A stretch of DNA of 64,000 nt, taken from NCBI RefSeq assembly GCF_902167145.1, contig NC_050104.1:7834001-7898000 (forward strand). Reading direction: 5' to 3'. Made by a program: the position numbers and the translations under genes. The stretch is from Zea mays (taxonomy: Eukaryota > Streptophyta > Magnoliopsida > Poales > Poaceae). The notes under the pieces were generated by a model. That model was given only the letters and a program-made list of their open reading frames with translations, made no database searches and was not told where the DNA came from. Positions 55,115-64,000 of this stretch are shown here, one piece after another. The first letter of the stretch is position 1; every line of letters begins with the position of its first letter.

Positions 55115-56108
55115 GGGCCTGCTCTAGAAAATGGCAAGACGTCTAACCTGTTTCTGCTGCTCTATTTTCTCCTCCTTTGTTCCTACATAGTTTAAATTGT
55201 CACAATTCTTGTGATGGAATGGAAGACCAGTACCACTTCTTTCAACAGTAATATCAAATGCTGGAACTGTTTTTTAATACAGACTCTCATTAGACCATGT
55301 TTGGAGTTTGTTTACTTTTGATGTAATTTAGAATAAGTGATGCGATGGTATCTGTGTGCTTGACATCTGAGATGGTTGTTGTCTGCAATATATAGTTTTG
55401 GTACACTTATTCTATGATACATAATTTGTACTGTCAGTATTCAAGCAACTAATGCTACATGCTTTTGTGGCTGTGCCTGATTAATGAAGCATATAATGTT
55501 GTATAGTATGTGTCGTTTATACAGGTCCATATATATATATTGATATGCATTTGTCCATGCATGATGCTTATTTTACCTGAAATGGAAGAAGGGCCCAAGA
55601 AACCCGACCTGTCCTTGAAGGAAATAATCATTTTTAAAATAAATGATTTGTATTGTTGGTGTGCTGCGCTCCATCGAGAACATCGAGTGAGGTGGTGTGC
55701 TGCTGCTCTAAAGAAGGGAGGAGAGGAAGTAGCGACAAGGTCGCCAAGACCATCTGGCGTGATGTCTCCTACCAAATCACCAAGATCAACATGTACAAGG
55801 TGGTCCAGTCTCGAGCCCTCTCCCTGCATGCTTCCATTGATTTTTTATTTCATTCAAATCGATTTGTCGTGATATATGCAATGTAGGATGGTCGGCATGT
55901 ACAAGATATGCTTAAGGTGAGGTTGCAATTCAGGATGTGCATATATTTCTTGGACTTGAATTTGTTTAATCTAAATAGATTATTTTTTATCCTATCCAAA
56001 TTTCCAATGACTTGCCATATCATTAGCATCAGAGGCTCCGTAAAGCAGCTCTGCTGGGATTAACAGATTCACTGTCAAGGTCAAACATCACTATGATATT
56101 GCTGAGAT
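55115..56108 (+). other. Helitron interior, non-coding or unrecognised
   Basis: Begins with AT-rich 3'-UTR-like sequence. Around 55580-55840 a coding-like patch is open in two frames (one with SSDKVAKTIWRDVSYQITK), but I do not recognise it and see no splice signals that settle a frame. Confidence 0.35.
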
Positions 56109-56223
56109 GGTCCAATCAGTGACAATGCTGGTGGTATTGTTGAGATGGCTGGAATGAGCCACAAAATCTGAGAGAACTGATGCTCTTGGTGTTGCTGGCA
56201 ACCCAACTGCTGCTATTAGAAAG
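56109..56223 (+). pseudogene. Captured fragment of a type II vacuolar-type H+-pyrophosphatase
   Basis: Reads GPISDNAGGIVEMAGMSHKI in one frame, then a small shift and residues matching the REITD/ALDxAGNxTAAI region of proton-pumping pyrophosphatases. GPISDNAGGI..M is one of the most conserved catalytic segments of this membrane pump family. A donor-like AAAG|GTAGAA follows. Stop codons and a frameshift after residue 20 make it a dead fragment. It is far too short to be a gene; full proteins have about 770-800 residues and 16 membrane segments. Confidence 0.65.
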
Positions 56224-56722
56224 GTAGAAATGCTTTTTATCCATTTGTTGGCTCAATTTGTTCATTTGTCACTGCCATCATTGGCACTATTGGTAGGGTA
56301 TGTATTTCTTAATATTTTAACATACGAGAATGAACTAATGAAGTAGTAGTAGTAGTAGCAGATAATATACAACAAAAGAACCATTGTACTCGTCTGGTAA
56401 CCTAATTCATCTGTATCTCTATTTTACATGAGGTTTGTTCATCCCTTATCAATGCTAATTTCATGCTTAAACATATTGCATCGTAGCTTAATAAGGGGCG
56501 CGTGTGTGTATATATAGGTATGCATTGCCCTTCTGTTTAACTTCTGGCATTTTAATAATGGTAGCATTTCTCTTCTGTTTAACTTCAATAGGATGTGCTT
56601 CTCCTAATCAGAAAAAAAGAAGCGCATCCGAAGAAACCATTTCTGGTTCTCCTCACCTCCCAACCCCAGATAATGCCACTCATATACTCATTTTTGATAC
56701 ACTAATAACACCATATTTTCAG

Positions 56723-56816
56723 TTTTTGAACATGCGGGTTCTGAGAGAGTACTTAGAGATTGAATTCAAGATTCTGGAACCATTCTGTGAGTCTGATATT
56801 GAGAGGCTAATTTATG
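56723..56816 (+). pseudogene. Captured exon fragment of a 5'-3' exoribonuclease (XRN-like)
   Basis: After ACCATATTTTCAG. It codes for FLNMRVLREYLEIEFKILEP, then ESDIERLIY, resembling the segment of plant XRN nucleases that precedes the DDFVF.CFFVGNDFLPH motif. Only this exon is present. The identity rests on one short match, so it is moderately sure. Confidence 0.5.
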
Positions 56817-56883
56817 GCACATTATAGGGAAACCTATAGCTGCTGACACGAGCAGAGTTAGGGAGGTTAAGTTTTAGGTTTTA

Positions 56884-57906
56884 GACTGTCTCCAACAAGG
56901 TTCTGTATATGGTTCTGTTCGGTAAGTTTAGAGGATACAGACGTTCGGTGTGCCTCCAGCAATGACCGGTAAATGGCACTCTAAATTTTACCGTTCGCCT
57001 TCTATCCTGTAAATGTGGCGGACTCTATGCGTTCGCTACACATCGGCCGCTGGTGAATCCCGTGCCGACGCGGAGGTTTCCCTCTCCATTCGTATGGCAA
57101 CCATTTCCCCTGCGCCGTCGGACCGCTCGCGGCAAGCTTCGTCGTCGGCTCGCCGGCGCGGCCGGGCACGCACAGCTACCTCAACGACCTCGTCGCCCGC
57201 TCGGGCGCCATCGGCGTGTCCGTCTACTACCGCCTCGCGCGCGGAGCACAAGCTGCCCGCTGCGTACGATGACGCGTGGGCGGGGCTGCGGTGGGCGGTG
57301 ACGCTCGGCAAGGACCCGTGGCTGCTGGAGCACGCCGACCTGTCCCGCGTGTTCCTGCCGAGCTGCAGCGCCGGCGCCAACATCGCGCACGACACGGTCG
57401 TGCGAGCCTCCGCCGCCGGCGTGGCCATCCGCGGGCTCGCCTCAGTGCCCCCGTACTTCACTGGTAGGGAGGCCGTGGGCGGCGAGACGGCGTTCAGCCC
57501 CGAGATCCGGCTGTCCATGGACCGGACTTGGCGAGACGGCGTTCGTGGACGACGCGGCGCGCAAGGCCTCCGCGCGTGCTGGTGTGTGTGGCCGAGAACG
57601 ACTTCCTACTCAAGGGGAATAACAATGTTAATTAAATTTGACAATTCGAAATTATTAATTCAAAAATTAATAAATACACTTTTTTCCGCATCATTTGTAT
57701 AGCGTGAAATGGGAACAAAACAAAGAAAACAGAAAAAGAAATGGAAAAAGGGAATCTGTTAACACTGTAGCTTTAGGGGATCGAATTTAGAAGACGCTGC
57801 TGGAGACTGAGAATATATAGAGGACAAAATCTTTTAGAATGTGCTGTAAAGGACAGAAAATATTCCTTTAGGGGATGGAATTTAGGGGATGTTGCTGGAG
57901 ACAACC
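56884..57906. mobile_element. Pack-type DNA transposon with TTA duplication carrying a carboxylesterase fragment
   Basis: 1023 bp, ends GACTGTCTCCAACAA and (reverse complement) GGTTGTCTCCAGCAA, TTA at 56881-56883 and 57907-57909. Same terminal family as the 380-bp element at 39133. The 3' subterminal region repeats TTTAGGGGATGGAATTTAGG motifs. The interior GC-rich block is a host-gene fragment. Assignment to PIF/Harbinger rests on the TTA duplication alone. Confidence 0.65.
57120..57600 (+). pseudogene. Fragment of a plant carboxylesterase (CXE, alpha/beta-hydrolase fold 3)
   Basis: Upstream frame: FVVGSPARPGTHSYLNDL, then GAIGVSVYYRLA. After a frameshift near 57240: EHKLPAAYDDAWAGLRWA, DPWLLEHADLSRVFL, then SCSAGANIAHD where active enzymes have GDSAGGNIAH, then GLASVPPYFTG, VGGETAFSPEI and MDRTW. 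A jump then leads to the VDDAARKAS and VLVC-VAENDFL segments near 57545-57605. The HGGG oxyanion-hole region is absent, the nucleophile elbow has lost its first glycine, and an internal piece is deleted. It is a decayed transduplicated fragment, similar to CXE15-type esterases. Confidence 0.75.
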
Positions 57907-58128
57907 TTAGGTTGTTTATTTAGGGTACATAGAAGCAGAAAGGAAAAGGTTGATGCATTTTACTTAGATGTCATTAATTTGGAGCACTCCTTTTCTTGCT
58001 CTATCCATTTTCTGTTTGTAATTTTCGTCGGGCTTCGGCAAAAAAACTGACAAACGAGTTGTGCTCCAACTTCTAATCTCTGATTCAATGTGAAATGGAA
58101 TTATTCCTTTTGTTTTGCTTGTATGCAG

Positions 58129-58299
58129 TTAGCGGCTTCTGATTGTAGAAATTGTCATTCCGTGTACTCAAATCACACAAAGCATTCCATGTATTTGAAG
58201 GAACGGGAGCTGGCTACCTCTTCTAGAGAGACAAGCAGTAGGCGGTGGATTGCTGCTAGCAAGTTTTCTAAGTTCATGATGTTAGAGTATATTCCTTAA
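58129..58299 (+). pseudogene. Unrecognised exon-like fragment near the Helitron 3' end
   Basis: After GCTTGTATGCAG the frame is open for about 55 codons (LAASDCRNCHSVYSNHT, then KERELATSSRETSSRRWIA) to TAA at 58297-58299. No family recognised. The acceptor-like start and ordinary composition suggest captured coding sequence. Confidence 0.35.
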
Positions 58300-58630
58300 A
58301 AAGTGACTTACTCTGGCATATACCTTATTATATCTTTTAAGATATGAAAACATCTACTTTTAATGATGCTAACAAAAGTATAGAATAATAATTAGTATTT
58401 TTGCATATCAATGTATCTTATCATATTGATTTCATAGCAACAGACGAATATACACATATATCTTTTAAGGTATGTAAACATCTACTTTTAGTGATAATAA
58501 CAAAAATATAGAATAACAATTAGTGTTTTTGTATATTAATGTATAGGTAGGATTACAAATAAATTATGAAACCTTTTCCTATAATATTATAACACATTTG
58601 TATATAAGTTATCGTAGTATTTTATCTTCT

Positions 58631-58657
58631 CGTTGCAACGCACGGGCATCCAGCTAG
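58631..58657 (+). other. Helitron 3' terminal palindrome and CTAG end
   Basis: CGTTGCAACG followed by CACGGGCATCCAGCTAG. The subterminal hairpin plus CTRR end is the hallmark of Helitrons and acts as the replication stop. Confidence 0.88.
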
Positions 58658-58906
58658 TAAATTCTTATGGAGGAAACAAAAAACACACACAAGCTCACGA
58701 CCAGCAGCGATAAGCATGCAAGAGGAGTATCGTGGAAGGGATGGATGAATAGCTTGAAAATCTCCGCAAAAACAATAGTTGACTATACCTGTCTCACGAT
58801 CGATGCCTCAGCGTGCGCGCTGTTGCATTTGGCACGTGTGCACCGCCACACATTTCCGAGGTTAGGTAGCCGTGCCGCATCACCAGCAAAAACATGCACA
58901 CACGGC
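58658..58906. other. Flank between Helitron and hAT element, no gene seen
   Basis: The right-hand part of the Helitron target region. CACACGGC at 58899-58906 is the left copy of the next TSD. Confidence 0.5.
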
Positions 58907-59397
58907 TAGGGTAAATAACTACGGATAATTATCCATTGGATACGATTATAGTGGAATTTGGTATCCGTGGGTACTGTTATGGATATAATAAGGTATCCAC
59001 AGATATTTTTTGCGAGTATGGATATCCATTATCCATACCTATTACCCAGTCGATATCTAACATGTGGGCCATTCGAATTTATATGTTATCATAAATTCTT
59101 ATTTTTCAATTTTTGTTCATAACATGTTGTTTGGTGCTAAAATTATCATTTGATGCTACTAGAATGACAATTATTTCGAAATGTGATAAAATTGTTGTTT
59201 GGTGTTGAATGCTAAAATTGTAGTGGGCGAGCGGGTAACGGGTATCCACTGGATAGCGGATACCCAACGGGTACGGGTATGGATACAGATCTATACCCAC
59301 GAACGTCTATGGGTACAGATATAGGTTGAGTTTTGTCTCACAGGTACGAATTCGCGAACTATATATCCGTGTACTACCCGCCTGATTGCCATCCCTA
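58907..59397. mobile_element. Third small hAT-like element
   Basis: 491 bp, ends TAGGGTAAATAAC and CCATCCCTA, 8-bp TSD CACACGGC/CATACGGC with one mismatch. It is filled with GGATA, TATCC and GGGTA motifs like the elements at 47416 and 53231. No coding sequence. Confidence 0.75.
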
Positions 59398-59405
59398 CAT
59401 ACGGC

Positions 59406-59916
59406 ACAGCCACGAAGGCTTCCATGCCCGCACCTCCCCCGCCCGTAGGAAGGGTACGTTTGGTTGGCTAGGAGAATTTGGGCGTGGAAAAAATCTAAGT
59501 ATCTTTTAATTATCTATTCAATAGACTAGGTTAACATTTTATATTTTATTTACCTCCGTCTCATATTGCAAATTATGCATACGCTTTAATTTCTTTTTGG
59601 CAACTCTAGAATATTCTTTATATATAAAAAGGAGAGGAGTCTATTCATCATAATGTCAAAATATTTGGATCCATCTTCCAGGTGTTACAATTAATGTTTC
59701 CAAAGGGGTAGTTTTCCAACAGGTGGGTAAATCTTTTTCACATTAGGGAGAGTACTTCACCAAATTGAGAGAACTTCTCTAAGGGAGAAATCTTTTTGGG
59801 ATGTCACAAGTTTTTTATGCTTCCTATATGCTTTAAAATATCTTCCTTCTTCTCAGTGGCTGATTCCAAAGTAGGAGAAATTCGAGGACCAAAACACATA
59901 AAAGCATGTTGTTTGT
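59406..59916. other. AT-rich flank, no gene
   Basis: A GGGTACGTTTGGTTGGCTAGG start near 59451 hints at another MITE, but no matching end is seen. TATATATAAAAAGGAGAGG near 59618 is a TATA-like string without an associated ORF. Confidence 0.4.
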
Positions 59917-60559
59917 CACATGTTCTCAAATACTGTGAATTAAGAAAACAAGGCAACACAATTGTTAAATATTAAGGACCTTCGTCCTTCAGGTCATTAT
60001 CTCCTTTCGAGTATAATGATCTTCAGACGAAGGTCATGAAGGACACACCTTCATCATTTATCAAAAATAATAATCCATAGAAACAATATGTTATATATCC
60101 ATCCACTTATTCATTTATGTGTCCAAATTGTAATGTATATATCCATGAACATTAACAAAAATTATATTACATTGGTACCTTTGGCTTGATCGAAGGTGGT
60201 GATACGAGAGCAGATACAATTCAGCGTGAACAGTACGGGATACTGTTCACCTATTCATAGACACGGGACGCAGCCCGAGTAAAAATACATTTATAACCTT
60301 AACATGTACACATAATCGTAACATAAGTCATCAGGGATTAACTAGTCTTTTCCTTTTCGGCTCAGCATCATATTTGACCTTCGTCGCCGCCTTGAGCCAA
60401 AGTCGCTGCCCTTCGGCTGAAAGCTTCAGCATTCGATGTTGTTGCTTTCAGACAATATCTTTGTCTTAAGAACACTCACCGAAGAAGACGACCCCCAACA
60501 TCGCTTACAAACGATGTCTTCGTCTTGAGGACCTTCGGTGAAGAAGAAGACCCCCAACA
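59917..60559 (-). repeat. 3' LTR of a minus-strand Tat-lineage element (left limit uncertain)
   Basis: Read on the minus strand it starts TGTTGGGGGTCTTCTTC at 60559, right after a purine tract. It contains GAAGG/CCTTCG-rich sequence and an internal duplication of the start (ACCCCCAACA also at 60502). Its far end is set near TGTCACATG (59917) only by inspection; no TSD was found. Confidence 0.55.
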
Positions 60560-60574
60560 GAAGCCCCTTTACAG
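60560..60574 (-). other. Polypurine tract of the minus-strand Tat element
   Basis: Minus strand CTGTAAAGGGGCTTC directly before TGTTGGGGG. Confidence 0.55.
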
Positions 60575-60939
60575 TGTTGGATCGTTTTTTCATAACGAGC
60601 TCGATCCGCGAAAAATACGAAGGCTTCTGGATGCCGAAGGTCCGAAAACACCTTCCCTGAGCTTGTTATTAAAAACGAATATAAAATTCACGGCGCTTAC
60701 CAGTCCACCGATCAGCCAGTACGCGTGTCTCGGTGGTTCGCCTTCTTCACCTGCGGGCCAATATAAACAGACGAGTTGGTGAGAAGTTACCACAACATTC
60801 ATTGCTATTGCACCATTGTGCTGCTAAAAATTTTTGTTGAAGCCGAAGCTTGTTGCTTTTCTGCGAACTTGTGGTATACGCTTCGGAGAAACGTTCAATC
60901 ATTTAAGTGTAGCTTCGTCTGTCAAAACTAAAAACTAAA

Positions 60940-62353
60940 ATGGCTAGAGTGAGATCTACTGCTAGAGTGGCACGCGAAGGATAAGAGGCTAGGACTTCTG
61001 AAATAGCCCCCATTTCAGAAATGATGAAGTGTTCTGGGTTGGTTGTATAAGAAGAGAAAGAACCAGTTCCAACAGAAGATGTTGTTGATGCTGAAGTTGA
61101 ACCGACCACCGCCGAGGCTGATAGTGAAAATGAAGAAGATGATGATGGCATTTTAAGCCCGAGCAAACCCAACCATATTGAATTCGGGAAATCCACAGTT
61201 AAAGCGGATCATCTGGTTTTAATGAAAAAACTAGGATATTTGGAGAGAATGATGATAGACTAGTTCGGTTTGCTGGGGAAGAGGTGATTCTAGAACCAAA
61301 AGATGACGAAGTCGTAGTCTTTAAAAGCTTCTTCAGGGCAGGTCTTCGGTTCCCCCTATACGAGATGATCGGTGAGGTTCTGAAGAAGTTTGAAATTTAC
61401 CTTCATTAGCTGACCCCAATGACATAGTTAGACTTAGTGTGTACATCTAGGCTCTCCGAAGCCAAGGGAAGAGTGCCAATGCTGAAGGGTTTTGTCGGGT
61501 GCACGAACTCCATTATCAGACAAAGGCTAGAGCCGATGGTCTGCACAAAAATTTTGGATGCTACAACTTTGCATACTGAAAGGACACCAAGGCTCCTGTG
61601 ATTGGTTACCGCACTAAGTGGCCGACCGGGTGGACAAATGAATGGTTTTATGTGAAGGCTGACGAGAAGAAGAGGGAGAAGCTTATGAGTATGATGATGA
61701 GTCCCTTAAAATTGAGCTTCGGCATGACACAGCCCTTATGCAACATGCAGCTGGAGTCCCCTGCCAACTGGCCGAAGTGGAATATAAAGTCATGGCAGAG
61801 CATATTAGCACTAGGGACTTGGTGCAAGACTATTTGGCAAACAGAACATTTCCAACTTCTGGTGGGTGGGAAATGCCTAAGAAAAAGGAAGAAAGGAAAA
61901 ATATGAACTTGTGCGAGTTCCTTATCGGTTTAAATTCCAAAAAAGCTTAGCAAGCCCTGCATTGAATGGTTAGAACTAATAGAAACAATGTGCAATGAAA
62001 TTCTTGGGAACTACACGAAGAAAGAAGTTCAGTTGATGACAGTTGCCTTCGGTACCCGGGAAAAATGAAGGCTGAATCGAGTGATGGATGCTCTTAACTT
62101 TGAATATCCCGATTACAAAAGACTTGACGAAGGGGTCGGGGAGCAAAGAAAAAGAGGGTTGTGAGTATTCTGAAAAGGCAAGCCATCCGATCCGTCAAAG
62201 AAGATCAGAGGGTTGGTAAAAAGTAGAAAGTTCTAGCGAAGCCAATGGATTCGACTCCCAAGAAACGAAAACATGTCAGGATGGCTCCTGCAGAGACGAA
62301 GGTACAAGATGTACCAGAAAAGACCGCCGGCACTTCTCCGTCTTCCTCTGTTG
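60940..62353 (+). pseudogene. Decayed antisense gene of the second Tat element (putative gypsy-type transposon domain)
   Basis: ATG 60940 (MARVRSTARVARE) is followed by a TAA after 14 codons. Further stops and shifts follow, but the frames add up to a long protein: an acidic part (EADSENEEDDD), FKSFFRAGLRFPLYEMIGEV with LTPNDIV (the domain seen in the antisense gene at 21504), KWPTGWTNEWFYVK, PLKLSFGMT, LVQDYLANRTFP, CNEILGNYTKKEVQLMT, RLNRVMDALNFEYPDY. It lies on the strand opposite to its element and between its interior and 3' LTR, the same place as in the outer Tat element. The Sirevirus insertion truncates it. Confidence 0.75.
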
Positions 62354-62934
62354 ATGTTTGAGAGCACCTAGAGGGGGGGTGAATAGGTGATCCTGTGAAA
62401 CTTGAAAACTTAAGCCACAAAACTTGGTTAATCGTTAGCACAATAGTTGCCAAGTGGCTAGAGAGGAGTCAAAACACAATAACCACAATAAATCAATCAC
62501 AGAGATGGCACGGTGGTTATCCCGTGGTTCGGTCAAGACCAACGCTTGCCTACTCCACGTTGTGGCGTCCCAACGGACGAGGGTTGCAATCAACCCCTCT
62601 CAAGCGGTCCAAAGACCCACTTGAATACCACGGTGTTTTGCTTTGCTTATCTTTATCCCACTTGCGAGGAATCTCCACAAATTGGAATCTCTCGCCCTTA
62701 CACTTGAAGTTCACAAAGAAGCACGGAGTAAGGGAGGGAAGCAACACACACAAATCCACAGCAAAATGCGCACACACACGGCCAAGAATCGAGCTCAAAA
62801 GACTATCTCAAAGTTCTCACTAGAACGGAGCTCGAATCACAGAGAATGACAAACGAATGCGCAAAGACTGAGTGTGGATCATCAAGAATGCTCTAAGGTT
62901 GCTTGGTGTTCTCCTCCATGCGCCTAGGGGTCCC

Positions 62935-62941
62935 TTTTATA
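62935..62941 (-). promoter_or_regulatory. TATA box of the Sirevirus LTR
   Basis: Minus strand GGGGCTATAAAAGGGACC, about 580 bp before the LTR end in transcription direction, with the palindromes 70-440 bp upstream. Confidence 0.75.
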
Positions 62942-63009
62942 GCCCCAAGGCAGCTAGGAGCCGTTGAGAACAAATCTGGAAGGCCATCCTTGCCATCTGT
63001 CGTCGGGCG

Positions 63010-63379
63010 CACCGGACAGTCCGGTGCACACCGGACAGTGTCTGGTGCCCGATTTCCTTCCTTAAATGGCGAAGCCGACCGTTGGCGGCCAGAGAGCCGT
63101 TGGCGCACCGGACATGTCCGGTGCACACCGGACAGTCCGGTGCCCCCTTCCGACCGTTGGCTCGGCCACGTGTCCCGCGCAGATCGCGCGGCCGACCGTT
63201 GGCCCGGCCGACCGATGGCTCACCGGACAGTCCGGTGAACACCGGACAGTCCGGTGAACACCGGACAGTCCGGTGAATTTTAGCCGTACGTTGTCGGCGA
63301 ATTCCCGAGAGCGGCCACTTCACGCCGAGTCAGCCTGGCGCACCGGACACTGTCCGGTGCACCACCGGACAGTCCGGTG
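63010..63379. repeat. Nine palindromes CACCGGAC(n)GTCCGGTG in U3
   Basis: At 63010, 63029 (imperfect), 63106, 63126, 63221, 63240, 63259, 63341 and 63363. Arms CACCGGAC and GTCCGGTG are separated by 0-3 bases. Palindrome islands of this kind are described for Sirevirus LTRs; they may bind a dimeric factor or form cruciforms. Confidence 0.92.
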
Positions 63380-63632
63380 TGCCAGACTGAGCTGAGTCTT
63401 GGCTGTACACAGCCAAGCCTTTTTCACCTCTTTTCTTTTCTTCTTCTTTCTGTTTCTAACACTTAGACAAGTATATTAGTACACAAAACCAATGTACTAA
63501 GGCTTAGAAACATACCTTTACTCTTGATTTGCACTTTGTTCATCCATGAGCATAAATTCACATTTAAGCACTTGTGTTGGCACTCAATCACCAAAATACT
63601 TAGAAATGACCCAAGGGCACATTTCCCTTTCA

Positions 63633-63648
63633 ATCTCCCCCTTTTTGG
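63633..63648 (-). other. Polypurine tract of the Sirevirus
   Basis: Minus strand CCAAAAAGGGGGAGAT immediately before TGAAAGGG. Confidence 0.8.
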
Positions 63649-64000
63649 TGATTTATGCCAACACAACATAAAGCAACTAGAACAAGTGCAAAATCACTTC
63701 AAATAAAACTCAAATTTATTTTGATTCAATTTTGGCATATATAGATCATCCTTTGCCACCACTTGGTTTGTTTTTGCAAATCAAACTCAAATATCTATCT
63801 CTAAGTCAAACACACATGTTGAAGCGTAAAGAGAGTCATTCCAAAAGAGATTGATCAAAGATTTCAAAAACTCCCCCTATTTCCCATAATCAACACTTCT
63901 CCCCACAAGAGGTCAACTTTTGACAAAAGAGACAATGCAAGAGTTTTGACAAACCAAAAGCTCTATTCTACTATTTTCAAAGTTTCTCAAGTGGTAGCTA
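63649..64000 (-). mobile_element. Sirevirus interior, 3' non-coding part (runs out of the window)
   Basis: No coding sequence seen. A second GGGGGAG-type tract on the minus strand (complement of CTCCCCCT near 63870) fits the multiple polypurine tracts reported for this genus. The element continues beyond 64000. Confidence 0.6.

Larger units (their letters stand above)
52601..58657 (+). mobile_element. Non-autonomous Helitron carrying several host-gene fragments
   Basis: 6057 bp between A (52600) and T (58658), the expected AT target. The 5' end TCTCTACTAACAATTAAGAG followed by TGTTGTGTAGACCGCC is typical of maize Helitrons. The 3' end is CTCGTTGCAACGCACGGGC-ATCCAG-CTAG, including the palindrome CGTTGCAACG and the terminal CTAG. 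No Rep/helicase gene is present. Cargo, all on the + strand: a two-exon fragment (53082-55114), an H+-pyrophosphatase piece (56109-56223), an XRN-like exon (56723-56816), an unrecognised exon (58129-58299). It was later invaded by an hAT element (53231-54473) and a TTA-flanked element (56884-57906). Confidence 0.88.
62359..63632 (-). repeat. 3' LTR of a minus-strand Sirevirus (Ty1/copia, Ji/Opie type)
   Basis: 1274 bp. On the minus strand it runs from TGAAAGGGAAATGTGCCC (63632) to GGTGCTCTCA (62359). It is preceded by a GGGGGAGAT polypurine tract and carries nine CACCGGAC-GTCCGGTG palindromes upstream of a TATA box, both hallmarks of Sireviruses. ATGTT at 62354-62358 should be one TSD copy; the other lies outside the window. 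Confidence 0.8.

Noticed and set aside
57013..57702. 229-codon ORF taken as a functional carboxylesterase
   Set aside because: It lacks the HGGG motif and a proper nucleophile elbow, is frameshifted relative to the upstream half and has an internal deletion.
62395..63323. ORFs on both strands in the last LTR
   Set aside because: They lie inside a Sirevirus LTR and partly translate the CCGGACAGTCCGG palindromes.

Overview
The window looks like an intergenic block from a large grass genome, most likely maize (Zea mays) or a close relative. The reasons are nested LTR retrotransposons with perfect 5-bp target-site duplications (TSDs), long-LTR chromoviruses with tRNA-Met primer sites, Tat-lineage elements with an antisense gene, a Sirevirus LTR, a CACTA element, several hAT-like elements and a Helitron with the terminus typical of maize. 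I see one convincing ordinary host gene, a small single-exon gene on the minus strand at 51491-51943.

Layout. (1) 383-38005 is one Tat-lineage Ty3/gypsy element (Huck-like), framed by the TSD ATAAG. Its gag-pol is broken by nonsense codons, frameshifts and two large internal deletions, and it carries a five-exon antisense gene (18189-21504). Two chromoviruses lie inside it. Element B (4638-15931, TSD CCAGT) sits at the gag/protease junction. Element C (23131-36527, TSD GTCCC) sits in the 3' LTR. Both have tRNA-Met primer sites, an extra ORF upstream of gag, chromodomain integrases and LTRs of about 2.9 and 3.55 kb. B is nearly intact, with one in-frame TAA between protease and RT. C keeps one open gag-pol of 1532 codons. 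(2) 38157-45814 is a solo LTR related to that of C, into which a 380-bp TTA-flanked miniature element and a 3.7-kb CACTA element have inserted. (3) 45982-46990 is a second solo LTR. (4) 47416-49397, 53231-54473 and 58907-59397 are non-autonomous hAT-like elements with 8-bp TSDs. (5) 51491-51943 is the host gene, with a TATA box upstream. (6) 52601-58657 is a 6-kb Helitron carrying pieces of host genes on the + strand (a small lysine-rich protein, a type II H+-pyrophosphatase, an XRN-like exonuclease), itself invaded by an hAT element and by a TTA-flanked transposon holding a carboxylesterase fragment. (7) About 59.9-62.36 kb is the 3' LTR and decayed antisense gene of a second, minus-strand Tat element. 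(8) 62359-64000 is the 3' LTR and start of the interior of a minus-strand Sirevirus that inserted into it.

The most interesting signals are: an extra ORF in both chromoviruses that looks like a double-stranded-RNA-binding fold followed by a coiled coil; AG|ATG acceptor-like sites in front of all four chromovirus ORFs; a conserved exon-like block with a GC-type donor inside the LTRs; and the multi-gene Helitron. All homology statements come from reading motifs by eye; nothing was searched or aligned by computer.
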